Of a stretch of DNA of 64,000 bases, positions 19,491 to 27,726 are shown piece after piece. The notes below the pieces were generated by a model that did not search any database, was not told where the DNA came from, and saw nothing but the letters and a program-made list of their open reading frames with translations. Where the stretch lies: assembly GCF_900103175.1 (NCBI RefSeq), contig NZ_FNLF01000002.1, forward strand, positions 3,114,136 to 3,178,135, in the 5' to 3' direction. This DNA is from Tsukamurella pulmonis (GTDB lineage Bacteria; Actinomycetota; Actinomycetes; Mycobacteriales; Mycobacteriaceae). The stretch's first letter is position 1. The number at the start of each line of letters is the position of its first letter. A program made the position numbers and the translations under genes.

Positions 19491-20063
19491 CTACTTGCCG
19501 CCGATGTCGGTGAGCAGCTTCTGCATCTTCGGGGTGACCACACGCGGGTTCGCGAGGTACTGGTCCACGTCCGCCTTGTCCAGGGCAACCGCTCCAACAA
19601 CTTGCAGGCGCTTATCAGCCTCCCCGAGGAAGTACGCCGCCCATGTCCCCTCCGCGATCTTCGGGAATCCAGGCATCGGACACTGCGCGGTTCCGTACGT
19701 ATGCCCACGGAAGCCGCTCGGGAGCTGTCCACGGATCGCAGCCGAAGAACGGATGCCAAACTCCGTGGCCGGGTAGTCCTGCGCGGTCTGGATCGCCTTC
19801 ACACTTTCGGCCTGCCCGAGCACGATCACACTGGTTAGACTGTTCATCGACTTCGCGCTGGTTGCGGAGTAGTTTCGAAGCATCTCATCACTTGCGTTGC
19901 CACACGGAGATGCCGACGGCGACGAGGAAGATGGACCGACAGGCGGCTCAGCCGACGCCCCACACGCGCTCACCATGGTCGAGATGAGAACTAGTGCTGA
20001 CGGTAGGACCGATCTGCACGCAAACACGACTCGAAGTTTCGGATCTGACTCGAACTCTTCCAC
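19491..20063 (-). CDS. Putative lipoprotein carried by the tRNA-Asn element
   Basis: A 190-residue protein from GTG 20063, with AGGG 8 bases upstream. The hydrophobic segment SALVLISTMVSAC ends in a lipobox-like Cys, followed by a Ser/Pro linker, so it is likely exported and lipid-anchored. The mature part has AAYFLGEADKRLQVVGAV and a C-terminal LTDIGGK. I recognise no domain. Cell-surface lipoproteins carried by temperate elements sometimes block superinfection; that role is a guess here. Confidence 0.6.
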   Translation of the reverse strand: MEEFESDPKLRVVFACRSVLPSALVLISTMVSACGASAEPPVGPSSSSPSASPCGNASDEMLRNYSATSAKSMNSLTSVIVLGQAESVKAIQTAQDYPATEFGIRSSAAIRGQLPSGFRGHTYGTAQCPMPGFPKIAEGTWAAYFLGEADKRLQVVGAVALDKADVDQYLANPRVVTPKMQKLLTDIGGK

Positions 20064-20230
20064 AGTGCATCCCTGACTCGACAACGTGAATACCCGGACG
20101 CTAGCACCACTAACGGGCGGTGTCACGACATCAAGCGGGGACATGACAACCGTCCTTGTGAGCGGGGCTGTCCACGCGAGCATGATCAGAGGCATGACAA
20201 CCGTCCCGGCGGAGGCAGCGCGAACGCGGC

Positions 20231-20531
20231 CTCCCGTGGGACTTGGTGTTCCCGAGCGCGGTGGGGACACCACAAGGTGAGAGCAACGTGCACCGTAACT
20301 GGCGCGCAGCGCGCGGAGACGACCTCGAATGGGTCGTGCCGCACACAAGTGCGCAAGACGGTGGTTACCGCCGTGGAGCGGCACCTGGGCCTCGAAGCAG
20401 CGGCCCGCCAGGCGGGGCACGCGGGGACCGAGGTCACACGGCCTCACTATGTCGAGCGCAACAAGATCGTGCCCGACCACACCGAGGCTCTGTCGGAGTT
20501 TTCACGCCGTATTGGCGCCGTAGGCGACTGA
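20231..20531 (+). pseudogene. int: Tyrosine integrase C-terminal fragment, frameshifted
   Basis: Only the last 95 or so residues of a phage-type integrase remain. One frame gives LVFPSAVGTPQGESNVHRNW and then WVVPHT. After a one-base shift near 20355 it continues VRKTVVTAVERHLG, ARQAGHAGTEVTRPHYVERN and IVPDHTEALSEF, which contains the catalytic HxxR…H…Y region. The N-terminal domain is gone. It lies next to tRNA-Asn, the normal place for an integrase. Confidence 0.8.
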
Positions 20532-20539
20532 AACGACAA

Positions 20540-20565
20540 GAGGCGGGGTCCGAAGACCCCGCCTC
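20540..20565. terminator. Terminator between integrase remnant and tRNA-Asn
   Basis: GAGGCGGGGTC, loop CGAA, GACCCCGCCTC: an 11-pair perfect stem. It has the right place to end both the tRNA-Asn transcript and the convergent integrase fragment. Confidence 0.65.
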
Positions 20566-20578
20566 ATCTGCAATTACC

Positions 20579-20614
20579 TGCTCCCCCAACTGGACTCGAA
20601 CCAGTAACCCTTCG
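20579..20614. repeat. att copy inside tRNA-Asn
   Basis: The matching direct repeat of 18898–18933. It forms the 3' part of the functional tRNA-Asn. Confidence 0.85.
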
Positions 20615-20653
20615 ATTAACAGTCGAATGCTCTGCCAATTGAGCTATGGGGGA
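20581..20653 (-). tRNA. tRNA-Asn (anticodon GTT)
   Basis: A minus-strand cloverleaf: acceptor TCCCCCA pairs with TGGGGGA, anticodon loop CTGTTAA gives GTT, T loop TTCGAGT, discriminator G. CCA is not encoded. Its 3' 36 bases are duplicated at 18898, marking it as an integration site. Confidence 0.95.
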
Positions 20654-20838
20654 TTGAACTTGACCGAGAAGAGACTCTAGCGCATGGGCGACCGGAGAGG
20701 CCAATCGCCTGGTCAGGGCCTTACGGCGGCAGCACGCCGGACGTGCTCCGGGGGCGCGTCACCCAACGGCCTCGGGGAGGCCCGCGGAGCGCGGATGCGC
20801 ACCGGGGACCTCCCCGAGGAACGTGGTTCAGTGACCGA

Positions 20839-22377
20839 CTACGAACCGGTCGTGCAGGTACCCGCCTCGACCTGGGCCGGGGTGCAGGTGGTGGCCGGCT
20901 TGGTGGCCCCCTGCGTCTTCGTCCGGGTGGCCGCCTGCGGGGTCGCGGTGGCGGCAGGGGTCGTGGTGGTCGGCTGAGCCTGCGTCGGCTGCGTCTGCGT
21001 CGGCTCCTGCGTGGGCTCCTGCGTCTGCGTCTGCGTCGGCTCCTGCGTCTGCGTGCGCGTCGGCTGCGTCGTCTCCTGCGCCGGGGCGGTCGGACGCTGG
21101 GCGGGCTTGGTGGTGGTCGTGGTGGCCGCACCGGCACCGCCGGTCACCGTCGCACCTGCACCACCGCTGACCGTCGCGCCCGAGCCACCGGTCACGGTGG
21201 CATCGGCGCCGCCGGTGACCTTCGCGTCCGCACCACCGGTGACGGTGGCGTCCGCCTTGCCGTCGACGGTCACGCGGTTGCCGTTGTCGGCGCTGGGCTT
21301 GGCGACGGTCGCCTCGACCGAGGTACCGATCGCATCGTTCAGCGACGCGGTGGTGCCGGCCTGGATGGTCGCGCCCTTGAGCGCCGACGCGGTCGGAACG
21401 GTCACGTTCGCATCGAGGTTGACGTTGCCCGCCACCTTCGCGCCGGGCAGCGCGGTCACCGGGGTCACCTTCGCGGAGGTCGGCAGCGCGGCGAGGACCG
21501 TGCCCGGGAAGACGGGCGCCGTGGTGGTGGTGGTCGTCGTGGTCGTGCTGGAGGTGGTCGTGGTGTAGATCGGGGCCACGACGCGGGCCTGGTCACGAAC
21601 GTCGATCACGCGACCGGGGGTGACCGCCCAGACGGGGTAGTACGGCTGGTCGTACGCGGGGTTCACGCGGCGGTACGGGTTGTTGCCCAGGTTGAGACCG
21701 ATCGAGACCGAGATGATCGGCTGCGGCTTCGGCTGGGTCCAGCTCTTGGGGTACACCCAGAACACCGGAACGTCGACCTTGAACTCGGCCGAGAACCACG
21801 GCTTCGGGTAGTCGGGGCGCTGCCACGGCTTGGGCTGGCCCGGCGTCCACGGCTTCACGCCGAGCTGACGGCCGTAGAGGGTGTAGCAGGTCTGAGTCTG
21901 GGTCTCGGTGCTGACGCGGCCGCCCGGGTAGGTGGACGTCTGCTTGTAGGAGCCCGTCTCGCAGATCTGCTGGAAGACCTCGATCTGCTGCGGGGTGTAC
22001 GACCAGGGCTTGTAGTTGGCGGGGCGCACCATCGGCGCGGGCGGCGCCGGCTGCGGTGCGACGCGCACGCCCGGGATGGCCGGGGCCGGCGGGTAGTAGA
22101 CGGTGGTGTTGTTCGACGTCGACGTGATCGTGCCCTGCGGCAGACCCGAGTTGGCGACGGCCTGCGCGGCGACCGCGTTGCCGACCATCGTGACGCCCTG
22201 CGGCGGCACCGCGATGCCGTCGGTCTGGAAGGCGCCCGGGTTGGCGGTGAACTGGTCGCCCGTCACGGGCGAGAAGGCGACGGGGCTGTCGCCCTCGGTC
22301 GACTTGCCACAACCGGCGAGGAGGCCTGCGGCGGCCACGACCGCGAAGGACGCGGCTCCGATCTTCTTCGTGTTCAT
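20839..22377 (-). CDS. Large lipoprotein with Thr-rich and VTGG-repeat regions
   Basis: A 512-residue protein starting at ATG 22377. The signal ends in the lipobox LLAGC near residue 24. Residues 30–290 form a Pro/Tyr/Trp-rich region with NYKPWSYTPQQIEVFQQIC and four or so Cys. A run of Thr follows near residue 300. About residues 400–440 hold five or more copies of a VTGGA-type repeat (ATVTGGADAKVTGGADATV). The tail is TQTQEPTQ-rich. It is probably anchored on the outer face of the membrane and spans the wall. I do not recognise a domain. Confidence 0.78.
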   Translation of the reverse strand: MNTKKIGAASFAVVAAAGLLAGCGKSTEGDSPVAFSPVTGDQFTANPGAFQTDGIAVPPQGVTMVGNAVAAQAVANSGLPQGTITSTSNNTTVYYPPAPAIPGVRVAPQPAPPAPMVRPANYKPWSYTPQQIEVFQQICETGSYKQTSTYPGGRVSTETQTQTCYTLYGRQLGVKPWTPGQPKPWQRPDYPKPWFSAEFKVDVPVFWVYPKSWTQPKPQPIISVSIGLNLGNNPYRRVNPAYDQPYYPVWAVTPGRVIDVRDQARVVAPIYTTTTSSTTTTTTTTTAPVFPGTVLAALPTSAKVTPVTALPGAKVAGNVNLDANVTVPTASALKGATIQAGTTASLNDAIGTSVEATVAKPSADNGNRVTVDGKADATVTGGADAKVTGGADATVTGGSGATVSGGAGATVTGGAGAATTTTTKPAQRPTAPAQETTQPTRTQTQEPTQTQTQEPTQEPTQTQPTQAQPTTTTPAATATPQAATRTKTQGATKPATTCTPAQVEAGTCTTGS

Positions 22378-22523
22378 GTGATTCCCATCCTTGGAAACGG
22401 AGACGGGGCGCGCAGGCCGCCGCTGGACTCTAGGACTCAAGTCACACGCTCTATACGGAGCGGGACACGGTTCGTTACAGCCCGAGCCGACCGAGGGGTG
22501 GAATTCAGGGAGAACCCGGAGGT

Positions 22524-23348
22524 TCAATACAGCGGGCGCACAGAGAAGACCTGTAGCTTCTGCGGGGCGCCCTTCGCTTTGAATCGGCGCGGTCGCACCT
22601 GGTAGCGGGCCTTGTCGGCAATGCTGAACACGGTTTCCGAGGCCAGGACCTCTCCCCCGTTCGCCGCCTCCGCCACCCGCGCGGCGACATTGACGTCGAC
22701 GCCGATCAGGTCGCCCTTGACCCGGCGCGGCGTGCCGGTGTGCAGGCCCGCTCGCAACGTCGGCCGGTACCCCTCGGCCACGTCGATGGCACCCACCGCC
22801 TCGACGATCTCGAACGCCGCCTCGATGGCGGTGTCACCGTCGAAGGCGACGAGGGCACCGTCGCCCATCGTCTTGACCACCACGCCGCCGTGTCGCGCGA
22901 CGAGGTCGGCGGTGGTGCGGTTGACGGCGTGCAGCAGACGGACGATCTCGTCGTCGGTGCGCTCGAGCGCCCAGCTGGAGAAGGCGACGAGGTCGGTGAA
23001 CAGGATGGTGATGGGCTGGGGCGGCAGGTAGTCGCGGTCCCGGCGGCTGATCACCGCCTGCCAGGTCGCGGTCGCGAGGTTGCCGAGTTCGCGCGTCACC
23101 GTCGGTTCGTCGCCGACGATGCGGTCCAGCAGGCTCGCGAGCCGCTCGGTCGACTCGGCGTCGGGGTGGAACAGATCCTTCTTCGGCCCACCCGGCAGGT
23201 TCTCCCGCGCCGCACGCACGAGCCCGGCGGCGGCCGGGCTCCGATTCGCGCGATGGGCGACCCGCGCGCCCTTGGCCAGCAGTTTCCGACTCCTACCGGG
23301 TTCTGCGGCGGCATCGTCGTCGGGCACCGGGCGGGGGTCGTCGGCCAT
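22524..23348 (-). CDS. Class III adenylate/guanylate cyclase
   Basis: A 274-residue soluble cyclase with a catalytic domain at about residues 110–265. Metal-binding Asp residues are in LFTDLVAFSS and KTMGDGAL; GVDVNVAARVAEAANGGEVL contains the Asn/Arg transition-state region. The N-terminal 100 residues have no recognised sensor. It lies just upstream of the lipoprotein gene on the same strand, about 150 bases away. Confidence 0.88.
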   Translation of the reverse strand: MADDPRPVPDDDAAAEPGRSRKLLAKGARVAHRANRSPAAAGLVRAARENLPGGPKKDLFHPDAESTERLASLLDRIVGDEPTVTRELGNLATATWQAVISRRDRDYLPPQPITILFTDLVAFSSWALERTDDEIVRLLHAVNRTTADLVARHGGVVVKTMGDGALVAFDGDTAIEAAFEIVEAVGAIDVAEGYRPTLRAGLHTGTPRRVKGDLIGVDVNVAARVAEAANGGEVLASETVFSIADKARYQVRPRRFKAKGAPQKLQVFSVRPLY

Positions 23349-23401
23349 GGACCGAGACTAGACGGGCCTTCGCGGGGTGACCAGTACGGTGTGCACCCGG
23401 G

Positions 23402-23587
23402 TCAGGACGGCGCCCACCGCTCGGGGTGCGCGCCGTGTCGCGCCGCACAGACGTACACGTCCAGTTCCGCGGCGGACGTGAGCACCGCCTTGACCAGGCG
23501 CCACAGGCCGAGGCCCGCCCGGCGCCCCGCCGGCGGCCGGATCCCCAGATTGAACTCGCCGGTACGCACGTCGTAGTGATCGAGCAC
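23402..23587 (-). CDS. Small basic protein, 61 aa
   Basis: It starts at GTG 23587 with AAGGGGG upstream and reads LDHYDVRTGEFNLGIRPPAG, GLWRLVKAVLTSAAEL, ending in HPERWAPS. The good ribosome site supports it. No domain is recognised. Confidence 0.5.
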   Translation of the reverse strand: MLDHYDVRTGEFNLGIRPPAGRRAGLGLWRLVKAVLTSAAELDVYVCAARHGAHPERWAPS

Positions 23588-23688
23588 GCGATCCCCCTTA
23601 TGTCCGATCCGAAAGTGACCTGGCCCACAGGTTAGGCGCCGTTCTCGCGTCGCGGGAGGAATCGGGGCAGGACGCGCCGGCGAGTCCA

Positions 23689-25617
23689 TCAGCGTTGCTG
23701 CTGACACCCCGGATCGTCGGCCCGGTCGAGATAGATCTGGGGCGAGGAGATCGCGGGCGCCAAGAACCGGATGTGCCGGATCAGGGCGTCCGGCAACGAT
23801 TGGACCGGCTGCGCGTAGGTCGTCCCGTCGAGCGTGCTGCGCGCGTACAGCGTGAACACGTCCGCGTGATCGGCGTTGAATCCGCCGTACACCTGCAGAG
23901 CACGGGCCACCATGAGCTGGAACGGGGTGAGGCCGAACCGGGACAGATCGAGGCTCGGGTCCAACTGCATCCTCGTTCCCTGCGGGATGCCGGTCGCGAC
24001 CGTGCCGTCCGTCCTGGTGCCCGGGTACGCGTAGTTGGGAGCACCGAGAGGCAGGGCGTAGCGCAGGGCGTGGTCGATGACGCCGGCCGCGACGTCCTGA
24101 GGAGTGATCATGCCCGCGAGGTAGGAGAACTCGCCGCCCGCATGACCGGCCCCGGCGACGTGTCCCCCGGAGCCGGTGTACACGCGGTAGCTCGCCGATG
24201 CGTTCGCCGAGAGCGCCTGCGGATTGAAGCTCTGGAACTCGTAGAGGCAACCGGTGGCGTCGTCGATCACGGCCAGGTGCGCATCCGCGTCCTGTGTCGG
24301 GCGGTAGGAGGGCAGATACGGGATCGTCAGCCGGCGCTTGCTGTTGACCAGGAGGATCTCGGCGGTCGGCGTGCCGGGCGGGGCGTTGTAGACCGTCGTC
24401 GTCCATTCCCGGCTGTTGATCGAGAGCCGGTCGTTGCCGGCGTCCACCCTCGAGATCCATCCGGCGCTCCGGGGATCGACCGCGGCGTTCGGCGGCACCG
24501 GTTGGTTCCAGAACGAGTCGGCGGCGAAGTAGTTCCCGTTGTTCGACGGTGCGCTCGGCGTAGCGCGCGGGAAGGCGACGCCGAACTGCGCGATCCCCGT
24601 CGTGTGGGCGAAGCTCACCCGGACGCGATGCTGCCCGGCGGAGACCGACCGCAGGGAGTTGGTGGTCCCCCATCGCGGCGTCGGGTTCTCGAAGACCACC
24701 GCGTCGTCGAGCCAGATCCGAGCACTGACACCGCCGACGTTCGCGGAGACGACGTAAGTCGTGGTCTGAGGGAACTCGATGACGCCGTTGTAGTCGACCG
24801 AGAAGTTGTCGGCGTTGACGCCGGCGAGCGGCTGGCCGGTGAACAGCCCTCCGGGGGCGTTCTCGCACTGCACCGCGACCGGCGTCCCCGTGGCGGTCGT
24901 GTTGTTGAAGTACCGCGCCTGGAACTGATTGACCGGACAGCCCGTCGGCGGCAGGGTCGTCGTGGGTGTCGTCGGCGGCGTTGTCGACGGCGTGGTGGTC
25001 GGCGGCGTGGTGGTCGGCGTGGTGGTGGGCACGACCGTCGTCGTCGGCACCACGGTGGTCGTCGGCACGCCTGTCGTCGGGGTGACGGTCGTGGTCGGCA
25101 CGACGGTCGTCGTCGGGGTCGGCGTGGGGGTCGGCGTCGGCGTCACCGCGCCGTCCCGCACCGTCACATCGGCGACGTAGAGGTTCCGGTCGCAGAACCA
25201 CCACCGGTAGTCGTTGACGAACTCGATGGTCACCGGGCTGGCCCCGACCTGCGCGCCCAGCCCGACCGCGTACGTGTTCCACCCCGACGCCAGGGTGATC
25301 GTGGCGAGAGTCGCGCCCCCGCGCTTGACCGCCATCACCGGCGCCCCGCGACAGATCTCTCCGCGCGCACGGACTTCCAGTTTGCCGCCGCCGTTCGCCG
25401 TGGTGACGGGGATCGACACGGCCCCGTTGCTCCACAGCTTCACGACGTTGCCGGCTCGCCAGTCGGAGACCTGCCCGCCGGCGCTGGCGGGCGTGACCGT
25501 CATCCCCGTAGGGCCGATCGTGGTGTCGGCGCGCGCGATCGCGGTCAGACCGGTGGTAGCCAGGGCCGCGATGAGGGCGGCGATGGTCAGTCGGATGGAC
25601 CAGGTACGTCTGGTCAT
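23689..25617 (-). CDS. Secreted multidomain protein with PA14 and carbohydrate-binding-like domains
   Basis: A 642-residue protein starting at ATG 25617, with GAGGAG upstream. A signal peptide (1–31, ending AIARA) precedes a beta-rich domain (about 32–155) resembling xylan-binding CBM60-type modules (VSIPVTTANGGGKLEVRARG). A Pro/Thr linker spans about 158–228. A PA14-like domain (about 230–350) has FQARYFNN and YNGVIEFPQTTTYVVSAN. The last 280 residues (ADSFWNQPVPPNA, YPGTRTDGTVATGIPQGTR) form an unrecognised domain shared by actinobacterial secreted proteins. It probably acts on polysaccharide outside the cell; the reaction is unknown. Confidence 0.75.
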   Translation of the reverse strand: MTRRTWSIRLTIAALIAALATTGLTAIARADTTIGPTGMTVTPASAGGQVSDWRAGNVVKLWSNGAVSIPVTTANGGGKLEVRARGEICRGAPVMAVKRGGATLATITLASGWNTYAVGLGAQVGASPVTIEFVNDYRWWFCDRNLYVADVTVRDGAVTPTPTPTPTPTTTVVPTTTVTPTTGVPTTTVVPTTTVVPTTTPTTTPPTTTPSTTPPTTPTTTLPPTGCPVNQFQARYFNNTTATGTPVAVQCENAPGGLFTGQPLAGVNADNFSVDYNGVIEFPQTTTYVVSANVGGVSARIWLDDAVVFENPTPRWGTTNSLRSVSAGQHRVRVSFAHTTGIAQFGVAFPRATPSAPSNNGNYFAADSFWNQPVPPNAAVDPRSAGWISRVDAGNDRLSINSREWTTTVYNAPPGTPTAEILLVNSKRRLTIPYLPSYRPTQDADAHLAVIDDATGCLYEFQSFNPQALSANASASYRVYTGSGGHVAGAGHAGGEFSYLAGMITPQDVAAGVIDHALRYALPLGAPNYAYPGTRTDGTVATGIPQGTRMQLDPSLDLSRFGLTPFQLMVARALQVYGGFNADHADVFTLYARSTLDGTTYAQPVQSLPDALIRHIRFLAPAISSPQIYLDRADDPGCQQQR

Positions 25618-25745
25618 GGCGGACTCCTCGGGGTGCTCGCTGGCTTGAAGCATCGTCGGAGGCCCTGAACAGCGTCAGAACCATCCGCCCATCTAATGGC
25701 ATAGAACCACATGCGCAACAATCGCAACAAGCTTCACGCATATTG

Positions 25746-25759
25746 ATTGCAATTGCAAT
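25746..25759. promoter_or_regulatory. AT-rich palindrome upstream of the secreted PA14 protein
   Basis: ATTGCAATTGCAAT is a perfect 14-base palindrome in an AT-rich patch, 129 bases before the start codon at 25617 in otherwise GC-rich DNA. It is a possible operator. Confidence 0.35.
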
Positions 25760-25861
25760 TGCTCTGGGGTGACACCCACGTCCGCGCGGCCCAGTGTTAG
25801 GGTTTTCGCGCTGGTCAGGAGCGATATCGGCGTAAGCACTCGCACGACACCAGGCCTGCAC

Positions 25862-25938
25862 GGGGCAGTAGCTCAGTCGGTTAGAGCCGCGGACTCATAA
25901 TCCGCTGGTCGCGGGTTCGAGCCCCGCCTGCCCCACCA
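25862..25938 (+). tRNA. tRNA-Met (anticodon CAT), element integration site
   Basis: Acceptor GGGGCAG pairs with CTGCCCC. The anticodon loop CTCATAA gives CAT. T stem GCGGG/CCCGC, T loop TTCGAGC, discriminator A, CCA encoded. The loop fits elongator tRNA-Met; tRNA-Ile2 with modified CAT is the alternative. The 3' half from the anticodon loop on is repeated twice downstream, at 38662 and 41710. Confidence 0.92.
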
Positions 25939-25939
25939 C
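25894..25939. repeat. att copy 1 (3' half of tRNA-Met)
   Basis: A 46-base segment from the anticodon loop to just past CCA. It matches 38662–38707 except for two positions, which form one T-stem pair (C-G here, T-A in the others). Confidence 0.9.
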
Positions 25940-25991
25940 ATCGCCGCAGGTAGCGGCCTGTTTCACCCAGCGTCGATTACTGGTCGCGCCG

Positions 25992-26015
25992 CCCGTGCTA
26001 CCCCCGTGCTACCCA
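25992..26015. repeat. Arm-type repeats near the left end of element A
   Basis: CCCGTGCTACCC occurs twice in a row, overlapping slightly. The second copy, ACCCCCGTGCTACCCA, is identical to 38504–38519 at the other end. Both copies lie inside the element within 110–200 bases of att, as arm-type integrase sites do. Confidence 0.5.
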
Positions 26016-26067
26016 AGGCGCGCGGGTTTGGGTAGGTCTCGCCGGTAGCGCGTGAGACGATCGGTCC

Positions 26068-26928
26068 ATGAGCGAAGAAGCGGCTGGAACTTGGCTACCG
26101 TTCGGCCTGGATGCTGACGACGAAGCCGGGTACTCTGCACTCCGCGAAGACGTTCCCGAGTGGCTGAGCCCATCTCTGTGGTCGTGGATCAAGACCGAGA
26201 TGTCCACCTACGGCGGCCAATTCAATCGAGAATCCGCGCGGGCCTGCGAGCGGGCTCTCAGAACGACCATCAACTACGACGGATACGTGCTCGACAACGG
26301 CGTCTACGCACTCAGGACCGCCTTTGGCGAATCTTCACTCGACACCTGGAAACTCGTTGATTTCCTTCTGTCGATCAGTCAAGTCGATGGCGGCTACATC
26401 CCTGAGTTGGAGCTAGACCAGATGCTCACGCAAAGCGGTAGCGCTTGGAGAGTTGGACTGCGCAGGGGCTCCACCGGCCTTGTGCGTCGCGTTCCCGAAG
26501 GAGTAGCCGACGCCGCCGAACGAGCATTTCAATATGGGGACGCGGGTCGCCGCCTCGCCAAGGCGTGGGAAGCGATCTACGGCCTAAGCCCCAATCCATC
26601 CAACGGATACAGCCTCGCAGTCAAAGCCGTCGAGGACGCGGTCATGCCGGTGGTGTCTCCAAACGATCAAACCGGGCATCTCGGTAAAGCTATCGGATCA
26701 ATCGCGAATGGAACTTGGACCCTTCCCCATCTACGGGAAGACACCCGCGCACCGTCACACGACGTGCTCGTTTCAATGATGCGGTTGCTCTGGGTCGGCC
26801 AGCACGACCGACACGGCGGCCCGTCCTCGGTCGGCGTACCGGAAGTCACGCAGCAGGAAGCCGAGTCGGCGATCGCGCTTGCCGTCACGCTCGTCGACTG
26901 GTTTTCGACCGGGAAGGTACAGCCGTAG
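26068..26928 (+). CDS. Abortive-infection C-terminal-like protein (cargo gene 1)
   Basis: A 286-residue soluble protein. The C-terminal half from about residue 165 (KAWEAIYGLSPNPSNGYSLA, VKAVEDAVMPVVSPNDQTGH, LLWVGQHDRHGG, AIALAVTLVDWFSTG) looks like the helical Abi_C domain (PF14355 type) found in phage-defence and abortive-infection proteins; RHG would be the key motif. The N-terminal half is unrecognised. The stop codon directly abuts the next gene's ATG. Its position between att and integrase is typical for defence cargo. GC is lower than in flanking chromosomal genes by eye. Confidence 0.6.
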   Translation: MSEEAAGTWLPFGLDADDEAGYSALREDVPEWLSPSLWSWIKTEMSTYGGQFNRESARACERALRTTINYDGYVLDNGVYALRTAFGESSLDTWKLVDFLLSISQVDGGYIPELELDQMLTQSGSAWRVGLRRGSTGLVRRVPEGVADAAERAFQYGDAGRRLAKAWEAIYGLSPNPSNGYSLAVKAVEDAVMPVVSPNDQTGHLGKAIGSIANGTWTLPHLREDTRAPSHDVLVSMMRLLWVGQHDRHGGPSSVGVPEVTQQEAESAIALAVTLVDWFSTGKVQP

Positions 26929-27726
26929 ATGACCGAGCCCTTGAAAGTGGAAGTGCTCAATAGCGCGTCATGGTGGTTGCCGTGGCTGCCCGTACTGGGA
27001 TCCCTGCTAGTTGCGGTTGCTGCCGTTATCGGTGTCGTGATCAACAACAGGACCAATCGTGACGCAATCGACGCGGCTAATGAGCGGGCCAATGACGACC
27101 GGTCGGACGCGGAACGCCGAGCGAATGAGGACCGCACAGCCGCCGAGAAGCGCGCGACAGACGATCGGGTCGAGGCTGCCAGACAAGCGGATGAGCGTGG
27201 CAAAGAAGACCGCGTTCGCGACTTTCGGACGTGGAAGCGTGATCGAATCCTAGAAATTGCCACCGACGTCGCGGAGTCGGCGATCGGGGCCGAGGATGAG
27301 TATCGGCGGATCGCATCCTCTCACGAAATTGACGCAAACTCAGTTGCGTCGTTTTCTAGGGTCGCTGACCTGACTCAGCGATGCGAGCACGCGGCAGCCA
27401 AGCTCTCGATAATCGGCGAGCACGATCTGGCTGAACTCGCACGAGCGCTACGAGTCGCTGCGAATGACGAAGAGCTTGTGCTGGCTGTCCATCGTATGAA
27501 TTTCATCCACCGTGAGAGGCGACGTTACGAGGGAGAGTCTGACGGCGACAGAGCGAGGCTCGGTGACGAGCGCGACGCACTCGCACCCTCCCTCGAGCAC
27601 CTCCTGCGGCAGGTAAACGAAGCTCGCGCCTACTTTCAAGCAGCGGCCGAGTCCGCTCTCAGAAGCACCACTCACCCAGCCGTGGAGCTAGACCTGGCGC
27701 CGCTACCTATCGTCCCCCGCGCATAG
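26929..27726 (+). CDS. Membrane-anchored coiled-coil protein (cargo gene 2)
   Basis: A 265-residue protein. One transmembrane helix near residues 15–40 (WLPWLPVLGSLLVAVAAVIG) is followed by a long charged coiled coil (about 45–100, repeats of ANERAN/AEKRAT/ARQADER) and a helical C-terminus. The ATG follows the previous stop with no gap, so the two genes form one unit. It overlaps the convergent integrase gene by 20 bases. It may be the membrane effector of a two-gene defence pair; that is inference. Confidence 0.65.
   Translation: MTEPLKVEVLNSASWWLPWLPVLGSLLVAVAAVIGVVINNRTNRDAIDAANERANDDRSDAERRANEDRTAAEKRATDDRVEAARQADERGKEDRVRDFRTWKRDRILEIATDVAESAIGAEDEYRRIASSHEIDANSVASFSRVADLTQRCEHAAAKLSIIGEHDLAELARALRVAANDEELVLAVHRMNFIHRERRRYEGESDGDRARLGDERDALAPSLEHLLRQVNEARAYFQAAAESALRSTTHPAVELDLAPLPIVPRA

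Larger units (their letters stand above)
18898..20614. mobile_element. Decayed integrative element in tRNA-Asn
   Basis: The 36-base 3' end of tRNA-Asn is repeated at 18898–18933 and 20579–20614 with one mismatch. Between the repeats lie a frameshifted integrase fragment next to the tRNA, a lipoprotein gene and a frameshifted zinc-motif gene of phage type. The current tRNA-Asn uses the element-borne 3' end. The element lacks any intact recombinase and must be immobile. Confidence 0.8.

Noticed and set aside
21120-21260. Short tandem repeats that might suggest a CRISPR
   Set aside because: They are in-frame VTGG codon repeats in a lipoprotein gene; there are no unique spacers.
20743-22605. A 620-codon frame antisense to the VTGG lipoprotein
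   Set aside because: It mirrors the low-complexity coding of the real gene on the other strand.
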